From the NCBI GenBank assembly GCA_025980325.1, contig JAICXQ010000014.1, positions 1 to 44,211 on the forward strand: DNA of 44,211 nucleotides, read 5' to 3'. The stretch is from Frankiales bacterium. Its GTDB lineage: Bacteria > Actinomycetota > Actinomycetes > JAFAQI01. Positions 26,126 to 35,740 of the stretch are shown here, piece by piece; the first letter of the stretch is position 1, and every line of letters begins with the position of its first letter. The translations under genes were made by a program, and so were the position numbers. Below the pieces are notes generated by a model. That model was given only the letters and a program-made list of their open reading frames with translations, was not told the DNA's origin and did not search any database.

Positions 26126-26198
26126 AGCGGACGACGGGACTCGAACCCGCGACCCTCACCTTGGCAAGGTGATGCGCTACCAACTGCGCTACGTCCGC
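26126..26198 (-). tRNA. tRNA-Gly (anticodon GCC)
   Basis: Minus-strand cloverleaf: acceptor GCGGACG/CGTCCGC, anticodon stem CACCT/AGGTG with loop TTGCCAA, T-loop GTTCGAGTC. It is the first gene of the Gly-Cys-Val cluster. CCA is not encoded. Confidence 0.97.
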
Positions 26199-26214
26199 TT
26201 GCAAACGCCCGACC

Positions 26215-26220
26215 ACTATA
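26215..26220 (-). promoter_or_regulatory. -10 box of the tRNA Gly-Cys-Val cluster
   Basis: TATAGT on the minus strand, 16 bases upstream of the tRNA-Gly 5' end. It is the best -10 match in the short gap before the divergent hutG gene. Confidence 0.6.
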
Positions 26221-26235
26221 CGGGAGCCGGGGCAC

Positions 26236-26241
26236 TACGGT
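26236..26241 (+). promoter_or_regulatory. -10 box of the hut/pab operon (leaderless start)
   Basis: TACGGT followed by exactly 6 bases and the GTG of hutG at 26248. No SD is present, so the operon mRNA is probably leaderless. Confidence 0.55.
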
Positions 26242-26247
26242 GACGCC

Positions 26248-27147
26248 GTGACCGACCCGCGCTGGCCCCGGGCGTCGGACTGGCTGGCGGCCGGTCCGCC
26301 GCCGGGCCGCGAACCCGACCTCGCGCTGCTCGGCGTACCCACCTTCGCCACCTCGATCAGCCCCACCGGCGCGCACAAGACCCCGCAGGCCGTCCGCCGC
26401 GCGCTGAGCAAGTTCTCCACCTGGTGTGCCGGCCGCCACGTGGACGTGAGCAGCCTCGCCGCTTGGGACGCCGGCGACGTCGAGGATCCGGACGCCGAGG
26501 TCGAGGGCGAGTTCCGGACCCGCGCCCGCGCCCACACGGCGGCGGCCAAGGCGACGATCGTCCTCGCGATCGGCGGCGACAACTCGCTCACGTACCCCGT
26601 CTGCGCCGGCGTCTTCGGCGACGACCTGAGTCACGCCGGCCTCGTCACGCTCGACGCGCACCACGACATCCGCGACGGCCGCAGCAACGGCAGCCCGGTC
26701 CGCAACCTCATCGACGCCGGCCTCGACCCGCACCGCGTCGTCCAGATCGGCATCGCCGACTGGGCCAACAGCAAGTCCTACGCCGACGAGGCCACCGCGC
26801 GGGGCGTCACCGTCTTCAGCCGTACCGACGTCGCCAACCGCGGTATCGACGACTGCCTCGACGAAGCCCTCCGGATCGCGGGCGCCGGCAACGCGCCCGT
26901 CTACGTCGACCTCGACCTCGACGTCTGCGACCGCTCGGTCGCCCCGGCCTGCCCGGCGAGCCTGCCCGGCGGGCTGTCCGCGGCCGAGATCCTGCGCGCG
27001 GCGTTCCGCGCCGGCCTCGACCGCCGGGTCCGCGCGGTCGACATCGCCGAGGTCGACGCCACCCGCGACGCCGCCGACGAGCGAACCGTACGGCTCGCGG
27101 CGCTCTGCGTTCTCGAGGTCGCCGCGGGCCTCTCGCTGCGCCCGTGA
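26248..27147 (+). CDS. hutG: Ureohydrolase, probable formimidoylglutamase HutG
   Basis: A 299-residue arginase-superfamily enzyme. Manganese-site motifs are GGDNS (109-113), DAHHD (136-140) and DLDLDVCD (221-228). The DAHHDIRDG...SNGSPVRNLI spacing matches the actinobacterial/Deinococcus type of formimidoylglutamase, which converts N-formimidoyl-L-glutamate to glutamate and formamide in the last step of histidine degradation. That call is supported by hutH, hutU and hutI further along the same strand. An agmatinase or guanidinobutyrase is the alternative. The usual first His ligand (GGDHS) is Asn112 here. The GTG start overlaps pabB's GTG at the other end in a GTGA junction. Confidence 0.82.
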   Translation: MTDPRWPRASDWLAAGPPPGREPDLALLGVPTFATSISPTGAHKTPQAVRRALSKFSTWCAGRHVDVSSLAAWDAGDVEDPDAEVEGEFRTRARAHTAAAKATIVLAIGGDNSLTYPVCAGVFGDDLSHAGLVTLDAHHDIRDGRSNGSPVRNLIDAGLDPHRVVQIGIADWANSKSYADEATARGVTVFSRTDVANRGIDDCLDEALRIAGAGNAPVYVDLDLDVCDRSVAPACPASLPGGLSAAEILRAAFRAGLDRRVRAVDIAEVDATRDAADERTVRLAALCVLEVAAGLSLRP

Positions 27148-28145
27148 TCCCCGGGCCGGACGACGACTGGGCGATCGCCGGCGGCTGGCTCTACACCGAT
27201 CTGCAAGAGCTCAGCGACGACCCGCGCCGGCTCGACGGCGCCGGCCGCTGGATCGTCGTCCAGACCTTCGAGGGCCGGCTCGTCTGCGCGCGGTTCGCGA
27301 CCGCCGCCGTACCACCTCCGGGCGACGCACCGGAGTGGACGCCGGTCACCGGCCGCTGGACGTCCAGCCTCGACAAGGCGGCGTACGTCGGCGCGGTCGA
27401 AACCGTCCGCGACCGCATCGCCAGCGGCGACGTCTACCAGGTCAACGTCTGCCGCATCCTCAGCGCCGAACTCGAACCCGTCCCGGACCTGTACGCCCTC
27501 GCCGCCGCACTCGCTCGCGGCAACCCCGCGCCGTACGCCGCGACCGTTAACCTGCCCAGCGCCGGCCTGAGAGTCGCGTCCGCCAGCCCGGAACTGTTCC
27601 TGCGCCGCGACGGCGACGTCGTCGTCTCGGGTCCGATCAAGGGCACCGCGCCCACCCGCGACGGGCTCACCGACAAGGACGGCGCCGAGAACGTCATGAT
27701 CGTTGACCTGGTCCGCAACGACCTGGGCCGGGTCGCCGTCACGGGCTCGGTGGAGGTGCGGGATCTGCTCGCGGTCGAGGAGCATCCCGGCCTCGTCCAT
27801 CTCGTCTCCCGGGTCCGTGCGCGGCTTGACGAAGGCAAGACCTGGGCCGACCTGCTCGCCGCCGCGGCACCACCCGGGTCGGTCACCGGCGCGCCGAAGT
27901 CGAGCGCGCTGCGGATCATCGGTGAGCTCGAGCCGGTCCCGCGCGGGGCCTACTGCGGCGCCGTCGGCTGGGTCGACGCCGACCGGCAGATCGGATCGCT
28001 CGCCGTGGCGATCCGCACGTTCGAGTGGTCGGACGGCAGACTGCTGCTCGGGACCGGCGCGGGGATCACCTGGGGCAGCGACGCGTACCGCGAGTGGGAG
28101 GAGACCGAGCTCAAAGTGAGCCGACTGATCGGCGTGGTGTCATGA
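27144..28145 (+). CDS. pabB: Aminodeoxychorismate synthase component I (PabB)
   Basis: A 333-residue chorismate-binding enzyme that makes 4-amino-4-deoxychorismate for folate. It has VYQVNVCRILS, the PIKGT motif near residue 165 (Lys marks PabB against the Ala of TrpE), ENVMIVDLVRNDLGRV, the Mg/chorismate motif GSVTGAPK near 245-252, and GAYCGAVGWVD. It is shorter than the 450-residue E. coli enzyme because the N-terminal regulatory lobe is reduced. Its GTG overlaps the hutG stop (GTGA) and its stop overlaps the pabC ATG (ATGA), so translation is coupled. No pabA glutaminase is in the window. Confidence 0.93.
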   Translation: MIPGPDDDWAIAGGWLYTDLQELSDDPRRLDGAGRWIVVQTFEGRLVCARFATAAVPPPGDAPEWTPVTGRWTSSLDKAAYVGAVETVRDRIASGDVYQVNVCRILSAELEPVPDLYALAAALARGNPAPYAATVNLPSAGLRVASASPELFLRRDGDVVVSGPIKGTAPTRDGLTDKDGAENVMIVDLVRNDLGRVAVTGSVEVRDLLAVEEHPGLVHLVSRVRARLDEGKTWADLLAAAAPPGSVTGAPKSSALRIIGELEPVPRGAYCGAVGWVDADRQIGSLAVAIRTFEWSDGRLLLGTGAGITWGSDAYREWEETELKVSRLIGVVS

Positions 28146-28984
28146 CCGCCGCGCGGCTGTGGTGCAACGGCGCGATCGTCGACGATCCGACGGTCCCGGT
28201 CGTTCGCGCCGACGACCACGGGCTCGTCGTCGGTGACGGCGTCTTCGAAACCGTCGAGGTCGTCGGCGGCCGGCCGTTCGCGCTGACCCGGCATCTGCGA
28301 AGGCTGCGCGACTCGGCCCGTGGCCTCGGCCTCGACATCGACGAGGCGCTGATCCGGCGCGGCGCCGACGCGGTCCTCGACGACAGGCCGGCGAGAGCGC
28401 GGCTGCGGATCACCGTCACCGGCGGCCCGTCGCCGTACGGGTCCGATCGCGGCACTGCGCAGCCGACCGTTCTCGTCGCCACCGGCCCGCTGCCGGACTG
28501 GCCGCCGACGACCGACGTCGCCGTCGTCCCGTGGACGCGCAACGAACGGTCCGCGACCGCGGGGTTGAAGACGATCTCGTACGCCGACAACGTCGTCGCG
28601 CTGCGCTACGCGCACGATCGCGGCGCGGCCGAGGCGATCTTCGCGAACACGCGCGGCGAGGTCTGCGAAGGCACCGGCAGCAACGTCTTCTTCGAGTACG
28701 ACGGCGCGCTGGTGACGCCGCCGCTCGAGTCCGGTTGCCTGGCCGGCATCACCCGCGAGCTGCTGGTCGAGTGGTTGCGCGACGACGGCGTACCGGTGCA
28801 CGAACTCGCGACGCCGATGGCCGCGCTGCACCGTGCGCGCGAGGCTTTCATCACGTCGACGACGCGCGGCGTGCAACCGATCCGCGCCATCGACGGCGCA
28901 CCGCTCGCCGACGCGCCGGGCGCTTTGACCGAACGGGCGGCGAGGGTCTTTGCCCGCCGTGCGGCCGCCGACATCGATCCCTGA
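28142..28984 (+). CDS. pabC: Aminodeoxychorismate lyase (PabC), class IV aminotransferase fold
   Basis: A 280-residue PLP enzyme converting aminodeoxychorismate to p-aminobenzoate and pyruvate. The PLP-binding Lys143 lies in GLKTISYADN, and the fold-IV signature EVCEGTGSNVFF contains the conserved Glu near 177. DHGLVVGDGVFETV is the family N-terminal motif. A branched-chain or D-amino-acid aminotransferase is the alternative, but coupling to pabB by an ATGA overlap strongly favours PabC. Confidence 0.92.
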   Translation: MTAARLWCNGAIVDDPTVPVVRADDHGLVVGDGVFETVEVVGGRPFALTRHLRRLRDSARGLGLDIDEALIRRGADAVLDDRPARARLRITVTGGPSPYGSDRGTAQPTVLVATGPLPDWPPTTDVAVVPWTRNERSATAGLKTISYADNVVALRYAHDRGAAEAIFANTRGEVCEGTGSNVFFEYDGALVTPPLESGCLAGITRELLVEWLRDDGVPVHELATPMAALHRAREAFITSTTRGVQPIRAIDGAPLADAPGALTERAARVFARRAAADIDP

Positions 28985-28996
28985 GAAGGTGGTGAC

Positions 28997-29764
28997 GTGG
29001 GCATCAGCCTCGGAGGGCTTCTCGCGTTGTTCGCGGCACTCGTGGCGCTCGTCGTTCCGGCTGCACCCCCGACCCCGCCGGCGCCGCCGTCCACGCATGC
29101 GAGCGGCAGCCTGGTCGGCAAGATCGTCGGCATCGACCCCGGCCACAACGGCCGCAACTACACCGATCCCAGCTACCTGAACAAGCAGGTCTGGAACGGT
29201 CGCGAGTACGAGGACTGCGACACCACCGGCACCCAGACCGGCGGCGGTTACGACGAGCACACCTTCAACTGGGCGGTCGCCAACTATCTCGCGCAGAAGC
29301 TTCGCGCCGCCGGCGCGAAGGTCGTGTGGACCCGCACCTCCGACACCGGTATCGGCCCGTGCGTCGACCAGCGCGCCCGGTTGCTGAACCAGGGCCACGC
29401 GGACATCTCGATCGACATCCACGCCGACGGCGGCCCGACCAGCGGGCGCGGTTTCGCGATCCTGCTCCCGGTCGCCGACGGTCCGAACAATCGCGTCATC
29501 AATGCCTCGGTGCGCTTCGGCGGGTACCTGCGTTCGCAGCTGCTTGCGATGACCGGTATGCCGGTCAGCACGTACGACGGGTCCAACGGCTTCGCCTACC
29601 GCGACGACCTCGCCGGGCTCAACCTGACGACCGAGCCGAAGGTGCTTGTCGAGTGCGGCAACATGCGCAACGCGACCGACGCCGCGCTGCTCACCTCGAA
29701 GACCTGGCAAGTCAAGGCCGCGGACGCGATGGCGTCGGCCATCGTCAAGATGCTCGCCGGCTGA
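28997..29764 (+). CDS. N-acetylmuramoyl-L-alanine amidase (Amidase_3)
   Basis: A 255-residue exported zinc amidase that cuts the bond between MurNAc and L-Ala in peptidoglycan. After a hydrophobic N-terminal signal ([19 protein letters not shown]) and a Pro-rich linker come the zinc motif DPGHNG, the Glu ligand in [10 protein letters not shown], the His ligand in SIDIHADGG and the catalytic Glu in [10 protein letters not shown]. It resembles mycobacterial Rv3717/Ami1. The GTG follows GAAGGTGG. Its stop overlaps the hutH ATG (TGATG), so this cell-wall enzyme lies within the hut operon. Confidence 0.92.
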   Translation: MGISLGGLLALFAALVALVVPAAPPTPPAPPSTHASGSLVGKIVGIDPGHNGRNYTDPSYLNKQVWNGREYEDCDTTGTQTGGGYDEHTFNWAVANYLAQKLRAAGAKVVWTRTSDTGIGPCVDQRARLLNQGHADISIDIHADGGPTSGRGFAILLPVADGPNNRVINASVRFGGYLRSQLLAMTGMPVSTYDGSNGFAYRDDLAGLNLTTEPKVLVECGNMRNATDAALLTSKTWQVKAADAMASAIVKMLAG

Positions 29765-31271
29765 TGCACGTTCTCGTCGGGCCGGATCCCCTTACGCCGC
29801 AACAGGTTCTCGCGGTCGCGCGCGACGACGTGCCGGTCGAGCTTTCAGCCGACGCGGTCGACGCGATGACTGCTTCTCGCGCGCAGGTGGAAGCACTCGC
29901 GAACGCGGACCGCCCGGCGTACGGGATCTCGACCGGCTTCGGCGCGTTGGCGACGACGCACATTCCGCTCGACCGCCGCGCCGATCTGCAACGGTCGCTG
30001 ATCCGGTCGCATGCGGCGAGCAGCGGCACCGTCGTCGAACGCGACGTCGTCCGGGCGATGATGCTGCTGCGCCTGCAGACGCTCGCGACCGGCCGGACCG
30101 GCGTGCGACCGGTCGTCGCGCAGCGATTGGCGGGGTTGTTGAACGCCGGTGTGACGCCGGTCGTGCGCGAGTTCGGATCGCTCGGCTGCAGCGGCGATCT
30201 CGCTCCGCTCGCACACGTCGCGTTGACGTTGATGGGCGAGGGCGAACGCGCCGCCGCGGCGCGCGAGGCCGGCATCGAGCCGGTCGAGCTGGCGGAGAAG
30301 GAAGGCCTCGCGCTCATCAACGGCACCGAGGGCATGCTCGGCATGCTGCTGCTGTCGATCCACGACCTGCGCGCGCTCGTCGTGCACGCCGACATCGCCG
30401 CGGCGATGAGTGTCGAGGCGTTGCTCGGCACCGATCGGGTCTTCGCCGACGACCTGCAACGGCTGCGGCCGCAACCCGGACAGGCGATCTCGGCCGCGAA
30501 CATGCGCGCGGTGCTCGACGGATCGGGCATCGTCGCGTCGCATGCCGGGCCGGACGACACCCGCGTGCAGGACGCGTACTCGTTGCGGTGCGCGCCGCAG
30601 GTCGCCGGCGCGATGCGGGACACGATCGAGCACGCGGCTCGGGTCGCGTCGTACGAGCTCGCGGCGGCCATCGACAACCCGGTCGTGCTGCCCGACGGCC
30701 GGGTCGAGTCCAACGGCAACTTCCACGGCGCGCCGATCGGTTACGTGCTCGACTTCCTCGCGATCGCCGCCGCCGACCTCGCCTCGATCTCCGAACGGCG
30801 CACCGACCGGATGCTCGACCGCAACCGCTCGCACGGCCTGCCGCCGTTCCTCGCGACCGAGCCCGGCGTCGACAGCGGGCACATGATCGCGCAGTACACC
30901 CAGGCCGGCATCGTCAGCGAACTGAAGCGGCTCGCGGTGCCGGCGAGCGTCGACTCGATCCCGTCGTCGGCGATGCAGGAGGACCACGTCTCGATGGGTT
31001 GGGCCGCCGGCCGCAAGCTGCGGCGCAGCATCGACGGCCTCACGAGAGTGCTCGCGATCGAGCTGCTGACCGCCGCCCGCGCGCTCGACCTGCGCGCGCC
31101 GCTGACCCCGGGCCCGGCCGGCGCGGCGGCGGTCGCGGCACTGCGCGACAGCGGCATCGAAGGCGCCGGCCCGGATCGTTACCTCGCGCCGGAGATCGAA
31201 GCTGCGGTCACCGCCGTACGCGACGGCGAGCTACGCGCCGCGGTCGAGACCGTCACTGGGAAGATGCAGTG

Positions 31272-31272
<1 letters not shown>
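29764..31272 (+). CDS. hutH: Histidine ammonia-lyase HutH
   Basis: A 502-residue enzyme that deaminates L-histidine to urocanate, the first step of the pathway. The MIO prosthetic group arises from residues 142-144; here these are Cys-Ser-Gly ([11 protein letters not shown]) instead of the common Ala-Ser-Gly, a known variant. Tyr53 in AYGISTGFG is the catalytic-base region. [20 protein letters not shown] and [12 protein letters not shown] are further signatures. Start and stop overlap both neighbours by single bases, which shows tight operon packing. Confidence 0.96.
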
Positions 31273-32954
<1,682 letters not shown>

Positions 32955-32964
32955 CCCGGCGGGC

Positions 32965-34125
32965 GTGAGCGATCTCGTCGTCCGGCGGATCGGCCGGCTC
33001 ACGACCTGGGCGCGGCCGGTGGTGCCGGACGCCGCACTCGTCATCCGCGACGGCCGGGTCGAGTGGTTCGGCCCGGACCGGGAACTCAATGCCACCGGGC
33101 ACCTGCCCGAGCTCGACGCCGGGGGAGCGGCCGTCCTGCCCGGGCTGGTCGACTGCCACACCCACGCCGTCTGGGCCGGCAGCCGGCGGGACGACTTCGT
33201 CGGCCGGCTCTCCGGCGCGCCGTACTCGCCCGCGGGCATCCACTCGACCGTCGCCGCGACCCGGGCAGCGTCGTACGACGAACTGCGCGCGTTCGCGCAA
33301 CGCCGGGTCGCGACGATGGTGCGCAACGGCACCACGACGGTCGAGGTCAAGTCGGGCTACGGCCTGACCGTCGACGACGAGCTCAAGCTGCTCGACGTCG
33401 CCGCCGCGTTGCAGGGGCCGTCGGTGACGACGACCTATCTCGGCGCGCACGTCGTGCCGCGCGACCGCGATCGTGACGACTACGTCGACGAGGTCGTCCA
33501 GACGTTGCCCGAGGCGCGCAGCCGCGGCGCGACGTGGTGCGACGTGTTCTGCGACGAGGGCGCGTTCACCGTCGACGAGGCTCGGCTGATCCTGACCGAG
33601 GCGCGCGCGCACGGGTTCGGTCTGCGCATTCACGCCGAGCAGATGACGCGGACCGGCGCCGCCGCGCTCGCCGCCGAACTCGGCTGTGCCAGCGCCGATC
33701 ACCTCGACCACGTCAGCGCGAATGACGCCGCAGCCATGGCCGCGGCGGGCGTCGTCGCCGTCCTCGTCCCGGTCGCGAGCCTCTATACGCGCAGCGGCCG
33801 GTGGGACCACGCGACGACCCTGACGAAAGCCGGCTGCACTCTTGCTGTTGCGACCGACTGCAATCCCGGTACTTCATGGTGTGAGTCGTTGCCGTACGCG
33901 ATGCAGCTCGCGTGTCTCGAGATGGGGCTGCCGGTCGAGACGGTGTTGCGCGCCGCGACGCTCGGCGGCGCGCAGGCGTTGCGCCGCGACGACATCGGCC
34001 ATCTCGGCGCCGGCGGGCGAGGGGATCTCGTCGTCCTCGACGCCGCGCACGAAGCGGATCTACTGGCGCATCTGGGCGTCAACGGAATCAGCCGGACGAT
34101 CGTGGGCGGATCGCCGAACGGCTGA
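32965..34125 (+). CDS. hutI: Imidazolonepropionase HutI
   Basis: A 386-residue amidohydrolase-superfamily enzyme that opens imidazolonepropionate to N-formimidoyl-glutamate, the substrate of HutG. It has the metal-site motif LVDCHTHAVWAGSRRDDF, the HutI-specific TTTVEVKSGYGLT, RIHAEQMT and the final Asp region AVATDCNPGTS. The GTG at 32965 gives the normal N-terminus; the SD is weak. It is the last gene of the operon I can see. Confidence 0.95.
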   Translation: MSDLVVRRIGRLTTWARPVVPDAALVIRDGRVEWFGPDRELNATGHLPELDAGGAAVLPGLVDCHTHAVWAGSRRDDFVGRLSGAPYSPAGIHSTVAATRAASYDELRAFAQRRVATMVRNGTTTVEVKSGYGLTVDDELKLLDVAAALQGPSVTTTYLGAHVVPRDRDRDDYVDEVVQTLPEARSRGATWCDVFCDEGAFTVDEARLILTEARAHGFGLRIHAEQMTRTGAAALAAELGCASADHLDHVSANDAAAMAAAGVVAVLVPVASLYTRSGRWDHATTLTKAGCTLAVATDCNPGTSWCESLPYAMQLACLEMGLPVETVLRAATLGGAQALRRDDIGHLGAGGRGDLVVLDAAHEADLLAHLGVNGISRTIVGGSPNG

Positions 34126-34244
34126 TGGTCGGCCGCCGAAAGGCCTCAAGAACCCGGCTGTCCCGCCGATGCGGGTAACCACGGGCAGGGACGAAAGTCA
34201 AAGCGATCGAGCGAGGCTCTGCAGATGAGTGAGGGAGGCCGGCC

Positions 34245-34337
34245 ATGAAGCAGGTTCAGATCCAGCGCCCCAAGCCGACACCCGCGCCGGCGCCGCTCGA
34301 CCTGCGGACCCCGTCCGGCCGCCGCCTGCCTTTCTAA
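34245..34337 (+). CDS. Small ORF encoding a 30-residue basic Pro-rich peptide
   Basis: An ORF of 30 codons starting MKQVQIQRPK, with a Pro/Ala centre (KPTPAPAPLDL) and a basic end (GRRLPF). Third positions are G or C in 27 of 30 codons, as in real genes here. The SD GAGGGAGG lies about 6-7 bases before the ATG. It ends 24 bases from the stop of the convergent SsgA-like gene. It has no hydrophobic segment and no RiPP-type Cys or Ser/Thr clusters. Function is unknown. An upstream 7-codon ORF (34225-34248) ends at an ATGA with this start; it may be chance. Confidence 0.5.
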   Translation: MKQVQIQRPKPTPAPAPLDLRTPSGRRLPF

Positions 34338-34361
34338 GCGCAAGTCCCGCCGAGCCACGGC

Positions 34362-34793
34362 TCAGATCTCGGGCTCGCTCCACAGCAGCAGCGCCAACTC
34401 CGCCTCGACGTCGACGAAGTCGCCTTCGCTGCCCGTCGGCACGACCGCATAGGTCTTCGTCAGGAACTCGACCAGCTGCGACAGCGGCGCTTCGAACATG
34501 GCCCGGCCCGACGGGCTCGACAGCGAGATGCAGACGACGGGCCGGCCGGCACTGTGCGAGGGCCACACCTGCACGTCACCTTCGCCCACCGGATGCGTGA
34601 CGCCGTCGGTCAGCAACGCCCGCGCGAAGGTCCACTCGACGACGTCCGGCCCGCCGGTGTGGAACGCGACCCGGACCGCGTACGGGTCGGTCAGGTCGTA
34701 GGCGAGGTCGGCGACGACCGGCAGCGACGGGCTGCCGGGTACGACGAGACGGAGCTCCAGCTCTGCAGTCACCGTGTCGGGTCGCGTGCTCAT
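34362..34793 (-). CDS. SsgA-family sporulation/cell-division regulator (SsgB-like)
   Basis: A 143-residue SsgA-like protein. SALPs steer septum placement and cell-wall assembly in actinomycetes, and SsgB recruits FtsZ. Family features are LAYDLTDPYAVRVAFHTG, VVEWTFARALLTDG, GDVQVWPS, a central VVCISLSSPSGRAMFEAPLS and LVEFLTKTYAVVPTGSE. The length matches SsgB (about 137). The ATG at 34793 gives the family N-terminus; an AAAGGA SD lies about 11 bases upstream. It suggests a host with filamentous growth or sporulation, or a relative that has kept an ancestral SsgB. Confidence 0.88.
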   Translation of the reverse strand: MSTRPDTVTAELELRLVVPGSPSLPVVADLAYDLTDPYAVRVAFHTGGPDVVEWTFARALLTDGVTHPVGEGDVQVWPSHSAGRPVVCISLSSPSGRAMFEAPLSQLVEFLTKTYAVVPTGSEGDFVDVEAELALLLWSEPEI

Positions 34794-34796
34794 CGC

Positions 34797-34833
34797 GGTA
34801 ACGGGTCCTTTGATCGCTGGTCGAATCGTTACC
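34797..34833. promoter_or_regulatory. Inverted repeat in the leader of the SsgA-like gene
   Basis: GGTAACG (34797-34803) and CGTTACC (34827-34833) are perfect 7-bp complements 23 bases apart, just upstream of the SsgA-like ATG and across its SD. It is an operator-like layout or a structured leader. Confidence 0.35.
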
Positions 34834-34870
34834 TTCGGCCTACCCCGCCGAAGGGTGCGGTCTAACGTCA

Positions 34871-34889
34871 CCGGAGCAGGAAGCTCCGG
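34871..34889. promoter_or_regulatory. GC-rich hairpin in the SsgA-like upstream region
   Basis: CCGGAGC-AGGAA-GCTCCGG, a perfect 7-bp stem with a 5-base loop, in the 200-base gap between the SsgA-like gene and tRNA-Val. No T-run. Role unknown. Confidence 0.3.
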
Positions 34890-34974
34890 GCATTTCGCCC
34901 GCGCGGATAGCCCCATCCTCGTCGTTTCGCAACGTCGAGGCAATCGGCCGGTCGGGGTACGCCCGAATGCCCGG

Positions 34975-34980
34975 TAGAGT
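34975..34980 (+). promoter_or_regulatory. -10 box of tRNA-Val(CAC)
   Basis: TAGAGT, 13 bases upstream of the tRNA 5' end. A clear -35 was not found. Confidence 0.45.
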
Positions 34981-34993
34981 TGGCCCGGTTTCC

Positions 34994-35065
34994 GGGCGAT
35001 TGGCTCAGTGGTAGAGCGCCTCGTTCACACCGAGGAGGTCACTGGTTCGAACCCAGTATCGCCCA
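34994..35065 (+). tRNA. tRNA-Val (anticodon CAC)
   Basis: Complete cloverleaf: acceptor GGGCGAT/ATCGCCC with discriminator A, D-arm GGCTCAGTGGTAGAGC, anticodon stem CCTCG/CGAGG with loop TTCACAC, and T-arm CTGGTTCGAACCCAG. CCA is not encoded. It reads GTG codons. Confidence 0.97.
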
Positions 35066-35091
35066 CTTACGACGTGAATGCCCGGTTCCCG

Positions 35092-35640
35092 CTAGCCGCC
35101 GACGCCCGCGACGACGATCATGAGCACGCAAGCGACGACCGCGGTCAGCAGCATCAGCCCGTTGTCGTCGCGGCGTAACCAGGCTTCGAACCGTTCCCGG
35201 GCGCCGGCCAACGCCTCTTCGGCGCCGTCGAGCGCCGACCCGCGATTCGATCCGGGCTCGCCGGTTTCGTCGTACGGCTGGTTCCACGAGGAGTCCGGCG
35301 GGCCGGCGGGCAGCGGCTCGCTGCGCACCGGTACGACCGGCATGGCGGTCCAGGTCGGCGCCTCCGTGGCCGCGGTCGACTCCCGGACCGCGCTCGCCGC
35401 ACCGGCGCCGGGGCTGTCGAAGATCTGGTCGAGGGGGAGCACGCCGGTCGGCTCCGCGCTCGCTTCCGCGGTGTCGACGTCCTCCGCGCTCGCCCCGCCG
35501 GTGTCGACCCAGCCGGTCCCGGTCTCGACGGTTTCCGGCTCGGGCCGGTGCCCGCGCAGCGGGTCGAGGGAGCCGGGCAGGGGCGCTGCCGGCGGCTGCG
35601 ATGTCCGCACCCGCTGGGTTGGTTCGTCGTACCTGCCCAT
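35092..35640 (-). CDS. Tail-anchored hypothetical protein with disordered acidic N-terminal region
   Basis: A 182-residue protein of unknown function. About 150 residues are Pro/Ala/Glu-rich and probably disordered (MGRYDEPTQRVRTSQPPAAP; later DQIFDSPGAG). A short amphipathic helix follows (EEALAGARERFEAWLRRDDN), then one C-terminal membrane helix (LMLLTAVVACVLMIVVAGVG) ending two residues from the stop, which is a tail-anchor layout. The ATG at 35640 has a strong GGAGGAG SD 6 bases upstream. It is divergent from thrS, 100 bases apart. Confidence 0.78.
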   Translation of the reverse strand: MGRYDEPTQRVRTSQPPAAPLPGSLDPLRGHRPEPETVETGTGWVDTGGASAEDVDTAEASAEPTGVLPLDQIFDSPGAGAASAVRESTAATEAPTWTAMPVVPVRSEPLPAGPPDSSWNQPYDETGEPGSNRGSALDGAEEALAGARERFEAWLRRDDNGLMLLTAVVACVLMIVVAGVGG

Positions 35641-35728
35641 GACGTCTCCTCCGGTCGCACCTGGGCGTACCCACCGAAACGGCAGATTCCACCCCTGCGT
35701 CGCCGCGCCGTGACGATCGGTGGGTCGA

Positions 35729-35734
35729 TAACCT
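35729..35734 (+). promoter_or_regulatory. -10 box of thrS (leaderless start)
   Basis: TAACCT followed by exactly 6 bases and the thrS ATG at 35741. No SD and no T-box leader are present. Confidence 0.55.
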
Positions 35735-35740
35735 CGCGCC

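Noticed and set aside
25900-26220. tRNA cluster as an integration site for a mobile element
   Set aside because: No integrase gene or repeated tRNA 3' end was seen on either side; the flanks are ordinary chromosomal genes.
35641-35740. T-box or attenuator upstream of thrS
   Set aside because: Only 100 bases lie before the ATG, a -10 box sits 6 bases upstream of it, and no T-box core sequence is present.
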